From assembly GCF_009728145.1 (NCBI RefSeq), contig NZ_WOCA01000007.1:142867-206866 (forward strand): a stretch of DNA of 64,000 nucleotides, given 5' to 3'. A model generated the notes under the pieces. It did not search any database and had not been told where the DNA came from. It saw nothing but the letters and a program-made list of their open reading frames with translations. Origin of the DNA: Ornithinibacillus caprae. GTDB lineage: Bacteria; Bacillota; Bacilli; Bacillales; Amphibacillaceae. Made by a program: the position numbers and the translations under genes. Within the stretch, counting starts at the first letter, position 1; the number at the start of each line of letters is the position of its first letter. Positions 16,702 to 25,893 of this stretch are shown piece by piece.

Positions 16702-16836
16702 TTATCCCGCGTTCCCTGTAATGGCTAAAAATAGGCACACTTCTCCCGTGTTCGAACAATAACGTTCAAAAAGAAGTGTACTATTTAGTTGCTTAACCAT
16801 TACAAGTATGCTGGCAAATCTAATTCCACCTTCCAT
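16702..16836 (-). CDS. Candidate leader peptide of the DUF1062 gene
   Basis: 44 codons starting MEGGIRFASILVMVKQ, 4 nt after TAGGAG, ending just before the attenuator. Codons 3-5 and the DNA around them (GGTGGAATTAGAT) match the start of the ABC-F leader ORF at 19270 (GGTGGAGTTAAGAT). The frame contains a stem (ACACTTCT with AGAAGTGT), so a ribosome on it would change the RNA fold. An alternative five-codon frame from a TTG inside it cannot be excluded. Confidence 0.45.
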   Translation of the reverse strand: MEGGIRFASILVMVKQLNSTLLFERYCSNTGEVCLFLAITGNAG

Positions 16837-16899
16837 ATTTCTCCTATTATTAGGATATCACTATTGTGTATGATGTCAATGATCGGTTTAACGAAAATA

Positions 16900-18780
16900 T
16901 TAACCGTTTTCCAACTGGTTACAAAGCTTTTCCCATTTCTGTTCTAAATCTTCTTTTTCTTTATATACCTGCTGTAATAGCTCCAAATCTTCTACTTCTA
17001 ATAACTTTTTGTCTATCTCTGTTATGCTTTCCTCCAATGAAACTATTTCCCTTTCTATATTTTCAGTCTTGATATACTTTTTCTTATCTGGTTTCTGTTT
17101 ACGTAGGGTAGATTTTGTTTTTTCTTCCACATACTTCTGAACGGTATTTTCTCTTAATTCAGCCATTTTCTCCTTTGCCCAGTTATAGTCCCCGTCAAAA
17201 CAATGGATCTTCTTTGATTCTATCCAATATATTTTTCCAAATAGCTTGTTAAGAAAATACCTGTCATGGGACACTGCCAAAATAGTACCTTGATAATCTT
17301 CGAGTGCTTCTTCCAACACTTCCCTTGATTCAATATCTAAATGATTGGTTGGTTCATCTAGGATAAGCAAATTAATGTCTTGATACATCAATTGAGCTAA
17401 CCTTAAACGCATCCTTTCACCACCACTTAGTTGAGATACTTTTTGAAAAACAGTGTACCCATAAAACATAAACCTTGCTAAGATATGTCTTGCTTCTCCT
17501 TCTGTTACATTCACCTCATTCCTAAAGGCATCCATAACCGTTTCATTTTCAATAGAAGAAAAAATATTTTGAGATAGGTATCCAATTTTGACATTACTAC
17601 CAATCCGCACTTCTCCATCATCTGGTTCAAGATGCTGCAGGATTAATTTGATTAATGTAGATTTTCCTGTTCCATTTTCTCCTATTAAAGCAGCATGTTC
17701 TTGATAAGACACATGCATAGTTACATTCTTAAATAACTGCTTTTCATCAAAACTTTTTGAAATATCGGTAAGGATAATGACATCATTCCCACTTCGATCC
17801 GCAGCTTCCATTTCTAAGTTCATTTTCTTTCGTTTTAATATCGGTCGATGTAACTTTTCCATTCGTTCTAATGCTCTTTCCATGTTCCTTGCCCTTCTAT
17901 GCAGGCCGTCATTTGGTGGATTTGCTCTGTTTGCCCAATCCCTTAATCGTTTAATCGCTTCCCTCATCTTTTTAATTTTCTTTTGCTGTTCCTCATAAGC
18001 TTGGAATTCTCTTAGGAGCCTCTCTTCTTTTTCTTGTACAAAGCCAGAAAAATTTGTGTGATAGGAAGTTACTCCCCCATCTTCTAAATCAATTACCATA
18101 TTCACTACTTCATCAAGGAAATAGCGATCATGAGAAATAACAAGGACTGTCCCTTGATACTCTTTAAGAAAATTTCCGAGCCATTCGACTGCCATTAAAT
18201 CTAAGTGGTTTGTCGGTTCATCCAACAACAGTAAATCTGGCTGTTTGAGTAACATCAGACCTAGACCAACTTTTGTTTTTTCGCCTCCACTTAATTGAGC
18301 AAATGGTTGATTAAGTAAAGGGTGTATATTTAAGCCGTGAACGATTTTTTCGATATTAGATTCTATTTCATATCCACCATTGATCGTATACTGTTCTTGT
18401 AAATTCCCGTAATCGACAATGAATTTTTCCAACCTTTCTGCGTCTCTTTCCATCCCCATTTTAATTTCAAGCTTTTTCATTTTTTCTTCTAGCTGCAATA
18501 GAGGGGAGAAAGCTAAGCGTAATACATCCTTGGTCGTTGTCGTATCATGGTATTCTGGAATTTGTGTAAGATAACCAATGGTAGCACCTTTTTTCCAGTG
18601 TATTTGACCTGAATCAGCTGTTTCCTCACCTGCTAGTAAGCGAATTAAAGTTGTTTTTCCGCTACCATTTCTCCCTACTAGACCCACACGTTGTTTATCT
18701 TTTATTTCAAATGATATATCTTCAAAAATGGAGTTTCCTCCATACATCTTTGCTATCTTATTTACACTACATACAATCAT
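16900..18780 (-). CDS. ABC-F family ATPase (ribosome-acting)
   Basis: 626 aa with two ATPase domains and no membrane segments. Walker A motifs are GRNGSGKTT (near 35) and GENGTGKST (near 370); signatures LSGGEKTKVGLG and LSGGERMRLRLA; Walker B LLLLDEPTNHLD and LLILDEPTNHLD. The inter-domain linker (residues 245-305) is charged and helical. A C-terminal coiled coil (575-620) follows. ABC-F proteins bind the ribosomal E site and either tune translation or expel antibiotics. The long attenuated leader strongly suggests a resistance-type member induced by ribosome stress (inference). AAGGAGGAA precedes the ATG. Confidence 0.92.
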   Translation of the reverse strand: MIVCSVNKIAKMYGGNSIFEDISFEIKDKQRVGLVGRNGSGKTTLIRLLAGEETADSGQIHWKKGATIGYLTQIPEYHDTTTTKDVLRLAFSPLLQLEEKMKKLEIKMGMERDAERLEKFIVDYGNLQEQYTINGGYEIESNIEKIVHGLNIHPLLNQPFAQLSGGEKTKVGLGLMLLKQPDLLLLDEPTNHLDLMAVEWLGNFLKEYQGTVLVISHDRYFLDEVVNMVIDLEDGGVTSYHTNFSGFVQEKEERLLREFQAYEEQQKKIKKMREAIKRLRDWANRANPPNDGLHRRARNMERALERMEKLHRPILKRKKMNLEMEAADRSGNDVIILTDISKSFDEKQLFKNVTMHVSYQEHAALIGENGTGKSTLIKLILQHLEPDDGEVRIGSNVKIGYLSQNIFSSIENETVMDAFRNEVNVTEGEARHILARFMFYGYTVFQKVSQLSGGERMRLRLAQLMYQDINLLILDEPTNHLDIESREVLEEALEDYQGTILAVSHDRYFLNKLFGKIYWIESKKIHCFDGDYNWAKEKMAELRENTVQKYVEEKTKSTLRKQKPDKKKYIKTENIEREIVSLEESITEIDKKLLEVEDLELLQQVYKEKEDLEQKWEKLCNQLENG

Positions 18781-18828
18781 CCGATTATTCCTCCTTAAAA
18801 TAAGTAGTAAATTCTTAGTTAAATAGAC

Positions 18829-18899
18829 AACTTGGCTATTTATGCAAAAGCCTTCTTTGTACTGAAGCAGATTAAAAGGCTTATACTTTCTTAACTATC
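18829..18899 (-). promoter_or_regulatory. Leader module copy C, upstream of ABC-F gene
   Basis: Directly after the T7 of the last attenuator come TTAAGAAAGTATAAGCC, a stem AAGCCTT/AAGGCTT, GAAGGCTTTTGCATAAATAG and CCAAGTTGTC. It shares AAGAAAGTATAAGC and the GGCTTTTGC core with copy B but has lost half of the final hairpin. It ends 48 nt before the ABC-F start. Confidence 0.5.
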
Positions 18900-18934
18900 A
18901 AAAAAAGCCATGAGAAGACATACCTTCCCATGGC
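18900..18934 (-). terminator. Attenuator next to the ABC-F gene
   Basis: An 11-bp stem GCCATGGGAAG/CTTCTCATGGC (one G-U pair), 6-nt loop, then seven T. It lies 120 nt before the start codon in the leader, a classic intrinsic terminator in attenuator position. Confidence 0.8.
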
Positions 18935-19010
18935 TACTAATTGGACAATTAATCAAGCCGTTTACCTGATTCAAAACAGCTTCATATTTCTGTTCAAATA
19001 TTGACTATTA

Positions 19011-19066
19011 CCATATGGCAAAGCCTTCATTTTACCATGAAGATAAGAAATCATTCTTATCTTCTA
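19011..19066 (-). promoter_or_regulatory. Leader module copy D, second copy in ABC-F leader
   Basis: After an earlier terminator the sequence reads GAAGATAAGAA...TTCTTATCTTC (perfect 11-bp hairpin), ATGGTAAAATGAAGGCTTTGCC and ATATGG. The order hairpin, AAGGCTTTGCC is that of copies B and C. Confidence 0.45.
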
Positions 19067-19067
19067 G

Positions 19068-19094
19068 AAAAAGGAGAGCATGAAAATGCCCTCC
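19068..19094 (-). terminator. First strong attenuator in the ABC-F leader
   Basis: GGAGGGCAT/ATGCTCTCC stem with a 4-nt loop and T5. It may also hide a ribosome binding site (GGAGGG). Confidence 0.7.
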
Positions 19095-19153
19095 TTTCAA
19101 CCGTCCTACTATTATGTGGGTTAAGAGATGTTTTCACCGTTTTAGATTACTAT

Positions 19154-19270
19154 TTAGTTGCTAAAAAAAGACACACGTGTCCCGTTAGCAACTGCAACAG
19201 CAAATTTTGCACGGCAAAAATAAAGGAACTCAGCCCAGTATCCGTGCACTAAAACAGCTCGATTTAACAT
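19154..19270 (-). CDS. Candidate leader peptide of the ABC-F gene
   Basis: 38 codons starting MLNRAVLVHGYWAEF, with a strong GGAGGTGG site 7 nt before the ATG. The last codons lie in a hairpin (GTTGCTAA with TTAGCAAC) that encloses a T7 tract, so translation of the end controls the RNA fold. The AGCAACTAAATAGTA at its stop codon also occurs in the DUF1062 leader. Antibiotic-induced stalling on such ORFs is known for other ABC-F and erm genes; here it is inferred. Confidence 0.55.
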   Translation of the reverse strand: MLNRAVLVHGYWAEFLYFCRAKFAVAVANGTRVSFFSN

Positions 19271-19433
19271 CTTAACTCCACCTCCGATTCCTTTAAATTA
19301 ATTTTATTTTATAACTTATCGGAATAAAATTCAAGATTAAAGCAAAAAAAGGGCTGAACAACCTTAAACTAAATCAAAACATAGATATTATCCAAAATGA
19401 TCGCTAGTGGTAAAGCATCCTTAAAAAAACACT

Positions 19434-19468
19434 TTAGTGTCTATACACATCTGTGTGATATCCACTAA
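19434..19468 (+). promoter_or_regulatory. Inverted repeat before the DUF4386-LuxR pair
   Basis: TTAGTG...CACTAA encloses ACACA-TCT-GTGTG, a nested palindrome 37 nt before the DUF4386 start. It may be an operator, for instance for the MalT/LuxR-like regulator encoded downstream. No experimental link. Confidence 0.35.
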
Positions 19469-19504
19469 TCTATAGATAAAAATAATTCAAATGGATGTGA
19501 TGAT

Positions 19505-20191
19505 ATGTTAACGGAATTAGCTTCACAGCAGAAGGCGGCCAGGATCGCAGGATACAGCTTACTTATGATGTCCGTACTAGGTCCCTTCGCTTATTTATTT
19601 GTACTTCAGAGTTTGATTGTAAATGATAATGCAGTGGAAACAGCAGCAAATATCCTGGCCTCAAAGGGATTGTTTCGCAGTGCTATCATAAGTCTCGTCG
19701 CTGTAGTGATTCTCGATGTTATTATTGCTTGGTCGCTCTACAAGGTGTTTAAGCCCATCCATCATACACTTTCGTTGCTAGCAGCATGCTTCCGCGTTGT
19801 GTATGCAACTATGTTTGGAGTTGCTATTCACCAGCTTTATAACGCATTACAAATCTTGATCGATACAGAGTTCTTATCTATTTGGGAACCTGCAGAACAC
19901 TATGCACATGCTATGTTGTATATAAACGCTTTTAATAATGAGTGGAATATAAGTCTTATTATATTCGGTCTCCATTTGCTAGTACTTGGATACCTAATGC
20001 TTCATTCAAATTATTTTCCGAAAATATTAGGGGTTTTAATCTTCATTGCAGGGTTAGGATATCTCATGGATTCACTTGGCTTGCTTTTCTTTAAAAATTA
20101 TAGCTTTGAAATCTCCATATATACTTTTATCGGAGAGTTACTATTGATTATCTGGCTATTTATTAGAGGGAGGAAAGGTTTTCCATCTTAG
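19505..20191 (+). CDS. DUF4386 family membrane protein
   Basis: 228 aa with six hydrophobic segments. The order of motifs (QQKAARIAGYSLL at the start, LLAACFRVVYA near residue 97, GLHLLVLGYLMLHS near 158, GYLMDSLG near 190) is that of DUF4386. The role is unknown. It precedes a LAL-type regulator gene by 114 nt and reads in the same direction; the regulator may sense a signal tied to this protein. Confidence 0.85.
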   Translation: MLTELASQQKAARIAGYSLLMMSVLGPFAYLFVLQSLIVNDNAVETAANILASKGLFRSAIISLVAVVILDVIIAWSLYKVFKPIHHTLSLLAACFRVVYATMFGVAIHQLYNALQILIDTEFLSIWEPAEHYAHAMLYINAFNNEWNISLIIFGLHLLVLGYLMLHSNYFPKILGVLIFIAGLGYLMDSLGLLFFKNYSFEISIYTFIGELLLIIWLFIRGRKGFPS

Positions 20192-20305
20192 TTTTCAGCA
20201 TAGAGCAGAGCTTTTCTGCAAGTATAGGATTTAGGGTTGCAATCCTTCCCACTACGGGTTACTGTAGGTTAAAAGTACTCAATAGAAAGCTGTGGTGGTG
20301 TTCAA

Positions 20306-22939
20306 TTGAAAGATGATGGTATACTAGCTACCAAACTTCATATTCCTATACTGCGTAAATATATTGTTCCTCGCACTCGATTGAGTGAACGACTGAGCGA
20401 AGGGCTCTATCGTAAAGTAACACTGGTCTCAGCACCGGCAGGTTTCGGTAAAACTACTTTGATCAGTGAATGGCTTACAGTATGCAAACAAGAGATTGCG
20501 TGGTTCTCGATAGACCAGGAAGATAATGATCTCACACGTTTTTTAACCTACCTCGTTTTAGCGTTACAGAGCATATCAGAATCAATTGGAGACAGGATAC
20601 TTCCATTAGTTCGTTCCTCTCAGTCACTTCCTGTGGAAACAATCATGACCTATGTAGTCGATGAAATATCCACGTTTCAAACTCCCTGTATTCTTATCTT
20701 GGATGACCTCCACGTCATTCAATCTGAACCAATTTACGATGCAATTCATTTTCTAATTGAATATATGCCGTCTGAGATGCACTTGGTGATCTCTACTCGT
20801 GAGACGAAAAAGCTGCGCTTATCCTCATTACGGGTTCGAGACCAGATTACAGAACTACGTGCCGAAGATTTGCAATTTAATAAATCAGAAACGGAGAGGT
20901 TCATGAACCATACGATGGGGCTTACACTCGAGCCTGAAGAAGTACATTTACTTGAATCCCGTACCGAAGGATGGATTGCAGGGCTACAGTTAGCCGCGCT
21001 TTCCATGCGAAATAGTACAGATTACCATGAGTTCATTCGCTCCTTCAGTGGCAATCACCATCTAGTATTGGATTACCTATTAGAAGAAGTGTTGAAGAAG
21101 CAACCGAAGCCCATACAAAACTTTTTGCTGCGAACCGCAGTCCTAGATCGCATGTGTGGTTCGCTCTGTGACGCTTTGTCCGAAAATGAACTTGAAAGAG
21201 ATTACGGCACAGGACAAGACATCCTGGAATATTTAGAGAGGATTAACTTGTTTATCATTCCCCTCGACAATGATCGATACTGGTACAGGTATCACCATTT
21301 ATTCTCAGATCTACTTCGACACAGGCTGCTACGATGTTCAACTACCCGTGTACCAGTACTTCATATCCAAGCGAGCAAATGGTATGAAATGAAAGGTCTG
21401 TTTATTGAAGCCTTCCATCATGCAAGTGAGGCAAATGATATCGACCGGGCTGCACGTCTACTTGAAGGGGACGGTATGCCTCTACATCTAAGAGGTGCTA
21501 CTGCTCCAGTTCTGCACTGGTTAGAATCACTCGACAGATCCATATTGGATGACAGACCTAACTTGTGGGTCACGTATGCATCCACATTAACAGTGTCTGG
21601 GCATCCCATCAGCAACGTAGAAGAAAAGCTGAGGATGGCTGAGCTAGCACTACAGCAGAAGGAATCAAGTGAAGAAAAAAGTGATCTTACCGGTCATGTC
21701 TCCGCTATAAGAGCGATGTTAGCCATTCCTAAGAATGATGCCGAGGCGATAAAAATTCATTCCAAATGTGCTTTAGAGCTGCTTCGGCCAGACAATTTGT
21801 CGATTCGGACATCCGCTACTTGGACACTAGGATTTGCTTATCAGCTTAAATGCGATTATAAATTGGCGAGCAAGGCCTACACCGAAGCAATTGCATCGGC
21901 TAAGGCTACAGACAACTTACTAATCACAATTGCTGCTACCATCTGTTTAGGTCAGGTACAGGAAGCCGAACTCATGCTACATTCGGCTAAGGAGAAATTC
22001 AAGAAAGTTTTACAACTTGCAGGGGATCCGCCGTTGCCCAGTACCTGCGAAGCGTATTTCGGAATGGCCCGTCTACTTTATCAATGGAATCGCTTAGATG
22101 AGGCTGAGGAGTACGGACAACTGGGAGTAAGGTTAGCTTTAAAGCTAGAAACTATCGACACTCCCGCTGCCTGCTATGTACTTCTTGCAAGGATAAAGCT
22201 AGCGCAAAAAGATAACAATAGAGCTGCATCATATATAGAGCAAGCTAAGGAGTTCCTGCATAGTCGACATCCTCAATATCAAATGCCTGAGTTAACCGAA
22301 GTACAAGGATTGCTACTACTTAGTCGAGGGCAGTTTACCGCTGCTGACAAGTTGACAGAGAAGCCAAATGACACCAATACTATCATCCGATCACGTGTCC
22401 TATGGGCACAAGGAAAAACTACAGAAGCACGGAAACTACTTGAGTTAATGTTACAAAAAATGGATCGAAAACGTCAAAAATATGAGGTGCTAAAGATATT
22501 AGTTATTAAGGCTGCAATCCTGCAAACTGACCATAAGATAGAAGCTTCTCTACAAATACTGGAAGAAGCCTTGAAGCTTGCAGAGCCAGGCGGCTACATC
22601 CGTCTCTTCGCAGATGAGGGTGAGCCAATGAGGCAGCTTTTAAAAGAAGCACATGTTAGAGGATGGATGCCGAGCTATACAAGTCAACTACTGTCAGCTG
22701 GAGATGTACAACAAGACACACAAATTTCTTCTACAAAATCACTTGTAGAGCCATTAACCAAGCGTGAACTACAAGTTTTACAGCTCATTGCGCAAGGTTT
22801 ATCGAACGATGAGATTGGAAAGCAGCTATACCTGGCCCTCGATACCGTCAAAGGACACAATCGCAGAATTTTTGGCAAGCTTCAAGTCCGTCGCAGAACC
22901 GAAGCTGTGGCCCGTGCTCGTGAACTTGGGTTGTTTTAA
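20306..22939 (+). CDS. MalT-like LuxR-family (LAL) transcription regulator
   Basis: 877 aa. An N-terminal STAND ATPase has Walker A APAGFGKTT (residues 43-51) and Walker B CILILDDLH (near 131). A long TPR-like superhelical region (about 420-790) follows, and the C-terminal LuxR helix-turn-helix begins LTKRELQVLQLIAQGLSNDE (near residue 815). Such proteins become active when the TPR sensor binds an inducer and the ATPase oligomerises. It starts with TTG after GGTGGTG. The target may be the DUF4386 gene. GC content looks a little higher than its surroundings. Confidence 0.92.
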   Translation: MKDDGILATKLHIPILRKYIVPRTRLSERLSEGLYRKVTLVSAPAGFGKTTLISEWLTVCKQEIAWFSIDQEDNDLTRFLTYLVLALQSISESIGDRILPLVRSSQSLPVETIMTYVVDEISTFQTPCILILDDLHVIQSEPIYDAIHFLIEYMPSEMHLVISTRETKKLRLSSLRVRDQITELRAEDLQFNKSETERFMNHTMGLTLEPEEVHLLESRTEGWIAGLQLAALSMRNSTDYHEFIRSFSGNHHLVLDYLLEEVLKKQPKPIQNFLLRTAVLDRMCGSLCDALSENELERDYGTGQDILEYLERINLFIIPLDNDRYWYRYHHLFSDLLRHRLLRCSTTRVPVLHIQASKWYEMKGLFIEAFHHASEANDIDRAARLLEGDGMPLHLRGATAPVLHWLESLDRSILDDRPNLWVTYASTLTVSGHPISNVEEKLRMAELALQQKESSEEKSDLTGHVSAIRAMLAIPKNDAEAIKIHSKCALELLRPDNLSIRTSATWTLGFAYQLKCDYKLASKAYTEAIASAKATDNLLITIAATICLGQVQEAELMLHSAKEKFKKVLQLAGDPPLPSTCEAYFGMARLLYQWNRLDEAEEYGQLGVRLALKLETIDTPAACYVLLARIKLAQKDNNRAASYIEQAKEFLHSRHPQYQMPELTEVQGLLLLSRGQFTAADKLTEKPNDTNTIIRSRVLWAQGKTTEARKLLELMLQKMDRKRQKYEVLKILVIKAAILQTDHKIEASLQILEEALKLAEPGGYIRLFADEGEPMRQLLKEAHVRGWMPSYTSQLLSAGDVQQDTQISSTKSLVEPLTKRELQVLQLIAQGLSNDEIGKQLYLALDTVKGHNRRIFGKLQVRRRTEAVARARELGLF

Positions 22940-22969
22940 TGTAATTTACCACCTCTCATTGTAAAATAT

Positions 22970-23003
22970 AAAAAAAGGTATAAGGAGTTTATTCCTTATA
23001 CCT
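22970..23003. terminator. Bidirectional terminator between LAL gene and ppaC
   Basis: A perfect 11-bp stem AGGTATAAGGA/TCCTTATACCT with A7 on one side. It best serves ppaC on the minus strand. Confidence 0.8.
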
Positions 23004-23027
23004 AACCTCGTGAATTGTTACTTGTTA

Positions 23028-23960
23028 TTACTTTGTAAACGCATCTGTTAACGCTGTGACGATCTGTTTCTTACGAGAAACAACACCTTTAAGTAATGCC
23101 CTGTTGTTATCATCTAGTGAGACATTAAACGCTGTTTCTACTTTAACTTTTCCAGTTCCAACAGCTAACACTTCTGAGTCATTATTTAAAATGTCCGTTA
23201 CCACAAACAAGAATAAATCTAGACCTTTGTCCGTGATATTTTTGTTAATCTCTGCTTCAATTTCCGCCTGTGCTTCGTACACTTTGCTTGCATCAACTGT
23301 ATTTACTTGCGCAATTTCAACTTTTGCATCACCCATTGCAAACTCTTTTGCGTCCATTGAGATTAACTCAGCAGGTGATTTATCACTTAAATCAGCACCA
23401 GCTTGCAACATATCTAATCCATATTTTTCGAGGTCTACACCAGCAATTTCCGCCAATTCATAAGCTGCATCCACATCTTCCTGTGTACAAGTTGGTGATT
23501 TTAATAAAAGAGAATCTGATACAATAGCAGAAACTAAGAGTCCTGCGATTTCTTTACTTACTTCCACATCATTTTCTTTATACAATTTGTTCAGAATGGT
23601 AGCAGTACACCCTACAGGCTCAGCACGGAAGTATAAAGGTTCCTTTGTTTCAAAGTTAGATACTCGGTGATGATCGATTACTTCACTAATGCGTACATCT
23701 TTAATGTTATCAACGCTTTGCTGGAATTCATTATGGTCTACTAAAATAACGTTCTCAACATCATCCGCTACTTTTTCGATTAGTTGTGGAGATTCTACCC
23801 CAAAATAATCTAAAGCAAATTGTGTTTCTTTGTTTACCTCTCCAAGTCTTGCAGGTTCTGCGTGAACTCCTAATTTATTTTTTAAATCAGCATAAGCTAA
23901 TGCAGAACAGATTGTATCTGTATCTGGATTTTTATGTCCAAAAATCAATGTTTTTCCCAT
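23028..23960 (-). CDS. ppaC: Manganese-dependent inorganic pyrophosphatase
   Basis: 310 aa. Family II (DHH) pyrophosphatase: GHKNPDTDT (residues 7-15), VDHNE (near 74), the DHH signature IDHHRV (near 96) and the DHHA2 domain ending [10 protein letters not shown]. It splits pyrophosphate, pulling biosynthetic reactions forward. I start at the second ATG (23960), 8 nt after AAAGGAG, which matches the usual start of the family. Monocistronic. Confidence 0.95.
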   Translation of the reverse strand: MGKTLIFGHKNPDTDTICSALAYADLKNKLGVHAEPARLGEVNKETQFALDYFGVESPQLIEKVADDVENVILVDHNEFQQSVDNIKDVRISEVIDHHRVSNFETKEPLYFRAEPVGCTATILNKLYKENDVEVSKEIAGLLVSAIVSDSLLLKSPTCTQEDVDAAYELAEIAGVDLEKYGLDMLQAGADLSDKSPAELISMDAKEFAMGDAKVEIAQVNTVDASKVYEAQAEIEAEINKNITDKGLDLFLFVVTDILNNDSEVLAVGTGKVKVETAFNVSLDDNNRALLKGVVSRKKQIVTALTDAFTK

Positions 23961-24058
23961 GTTCATTTCTCCTTTATATATGTAGATCTTTTTTTATTTC
24001 AATGTTATATCCAGTTACAAGATTAACATAAATAGACATTTAATGAATAGCAATTTAC

Positions 24059-24625
24059 TTATTTTTGGAGGTCATTATACCACGAAATAATCGTCTTTTT
24101 TATCCCTGCATCTTTTACTTCTACTACACCAAATCCATTAATGTCCACAACATGAACAAATTCCTCTGCTCCGGTTTGTAATCTGACTACACAATAGCCC
24201 TCCACATTAGAAGGAATGATATCTAAAATATGATATTCTGCATATTTCTCTTTGATTTTTTCAACTTCCGTTTCCCCCAATGTCCAATCAACCGATGTTT
24301 GGACTGTTTTGTTGGACGGTGAAGTTGTTTCTTTTAAGAGATTTTCTTTATTGGATACTTGTTGGGGCATAGGCGTTTTCCAGTTAATAACATGCAACAG
24401 CTTGATTATTTCTGAAAAGCCAATAAATAGCATACCTGTTACAAATCCACCTGTTGCCCATGAAATAAAGTATGTAAAGTTAAATCCTGATTGTACTCGC
24501 CCCATTCCAAAGGCATCATAAACAACTTGATCCTCTGCTGCTCCGACTAATCCTATTATAAACCCTAATACTATATTAACAATCCCTATTATAAATAGAA
24601 TTTTTGCTATCATATTTTCCTTCAT
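24059..24625 (-). CDS. Membrane protein with soluble C-terminal domain
   Basis: 188 aa from the ATG at 24625, chosen because GGGAGAGG lies 6 nt upstream. Two hydrophobic segments (residues 8-30 and 50-72) are followed by a polar linker and a small domain ending KKTIISWYNDLQK. No family is recognised. Confidence 0.65.
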   Translation of the reverse strand: MKENMIAKILFIIGIVNIVLGFIIGLVGAAEDQVVYDAFGMGRVQSGFNFTYFISWATGGFVTGMLFIGFSEIIKLLHVINWKTPMPQQVSNKENLLKETTSPSNKTVQTSVDWTLGETEVEKIKEKYAEYHILDIIPSNVEGYCVVRLQTGAEEFVHVVDINGFGVVEVKDAGIKKTIISWYNDLQK

Positions 24626-24687
24626 CAAACCTCTCCCTTCTATACCATAATTATTCTTTATTATACATACTTTTCCCTCCATTTTTA

Positions 24688-24703
24688 TTTACATTTGTGT
24701 AAA
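24688..24703 (+). promoter_or_regulatory. Candidate operator TTTACATTTGTGTAAA
   Basis: A 6-bp inverted repeat with a 4-nt centre in the divergent promoter region between the membrane-protein gene and the oxidoreductase gene; TATAGT, a possible -10 box, follows 8 nt later. The cognate regulator is unknown. Confidence 0.35.
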
Positions 24704-24759
24704 CTATTTTTATAGTAATGGTAGAACGTAGTAAATAAACAAGAGAAGGATTTTTTTCT

Positions 24760-25893
24760 ATGACAAAAGTTATTATTATAGGTTCAGGAATTTTAGGTGC
24801 AACAACTGGATATAAGTTAGCAAAAAATGGGGCAGATGTAACCATAATCGATCGGGAAGAGCCTGGACAAGCAACAAGTTCTGCTACAGGTATTATTTGC
24901 CCGTGGTTGTCGCAGCGAAGGAATAAAGCCTGGTACCATCTAGCTAAAAATGGTGCTAGAATATACCCGAGTTTAATTCAAGAGTTAGTAGAAGATGGCG
25001 AGACAGACACAGGCTATGCGAAAGTTGGCGCATTAAGTATTCGTGATAATGAAGAAAAGCTACTACAAATGAAGGAAAGAGCATTAAAGCGTCGAGAAGA
25101 TGCTCCAGAAATTGGAGAGATTTCCCTTCTCAGTTCAAAGAAAACTCGTGAATTTTTTCCATTACTAGATAAAAAATATAGCTCTATTCATATTAGTGGA
25201 GCTGCTCGCGTAGACGGAACATTATTAAGGGCAGCGTTACTACGTGGTGCACAGAAACATGGTGCACAACTTATAATTGGCGATGCTAAATTAGACTTTA
25301 CAAATTCACATGTGACTGGGGTTATGGTTGATGACTTGAAATTTGAGGCAGATACGGTGATTGCTACTGCTGGCGCATGGATTAATCATTTACTCGAGCC
25401 TTTAGGGGTAAATTTCCAAGGGACATCTCAACGTGGCCAGCTTATTCACTTACAGGTTCCTAATACAGACACTTCCACCTGGCCACTTGTGATGCCTCCA
25501 TCGGATCAAGCAATTGTTCCCTTTGATGATCACATTGTGATTGGAGCAACACATGAAGATGACGTTGGTTTTGATCATCGTGTTACTGCAGGAGCGATAC
25601 ACGAAATAATTGAAAAAGCAATAAGCTTTGCTCCAGGTTTATCCGATAGTACGATGAAGAAAACAAAAGTAGGCTTCCGCCCGTTTACACCGGGATTTTT
25701 ACCAGTAGTCGGTCCTCTTCCTGGATTTAAAGGTATTTTACTTGCTAATGGTCTTGGTGCCTCTGGATTAACCACTGGACCATTCATTGGAATACAATTA
25801 GCTAAATTAGCTCTCGGAGAAGAGATTGACATTAATTTAGAGGATTATGATGTTGCCGGAGCACTACAGAAAGACGGAGGAGGGGTATTTTGA
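24760..25893 (+). CDS. FAD-dependent oxidoreductase, DAO family
   Basis: 377 aa. The dinucleotide-binding motif GSGILGATTGYKLA (residues 8-21) binds FAD, and the DAO-family C-terminal pattern GFRPFTPGFLPVVGPL (near 303) and LLANGLGASGLTTGPF (near 328) is intact. Members oxidise glycine, sarcosine or D-amino acids. The substrate is not determinable. It shares TTGA with a small downstream gene. Confidence 0.88.
   Translation: MTKVIIIGSGILGATTGYKLAKNGADVTIIDREEPGQATSSATGIICPWLSQRRNKAWYHLAKNGARIYPSLIQELVEDGETDTGYAKVGALSIRDNEEKLLQMKERALKRREDAPEIGEISLLSSKKTREFFPLLDKKYSSIHISGAARVDGTLLRAALLRGAQKHGAQLIIGDAKLDFTNSHVTGVMVDDLKFEADTVIATAGAWINHLLEPLGVNFQGTSQRGQLIHLQVPNTDTSTWPLVMPPSDQAIVPFDDHIVIGATHEDDVGFDHRVTAGAIHEIIEKAISFAPGLSDSTMKKTKVGFRPFTPGFLPVVGPLPGFKGILLANGLGASGLTTGPFIGIQLAKLALGEEIDINLEDYDVAGALQKDGGGVF

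Noticed and set aside
19001..19252. Plus-strand frame opposite the ABC-F leader
   Set aside because: Antisense to a leader full of hairpins, no ribosome binding site, no family.
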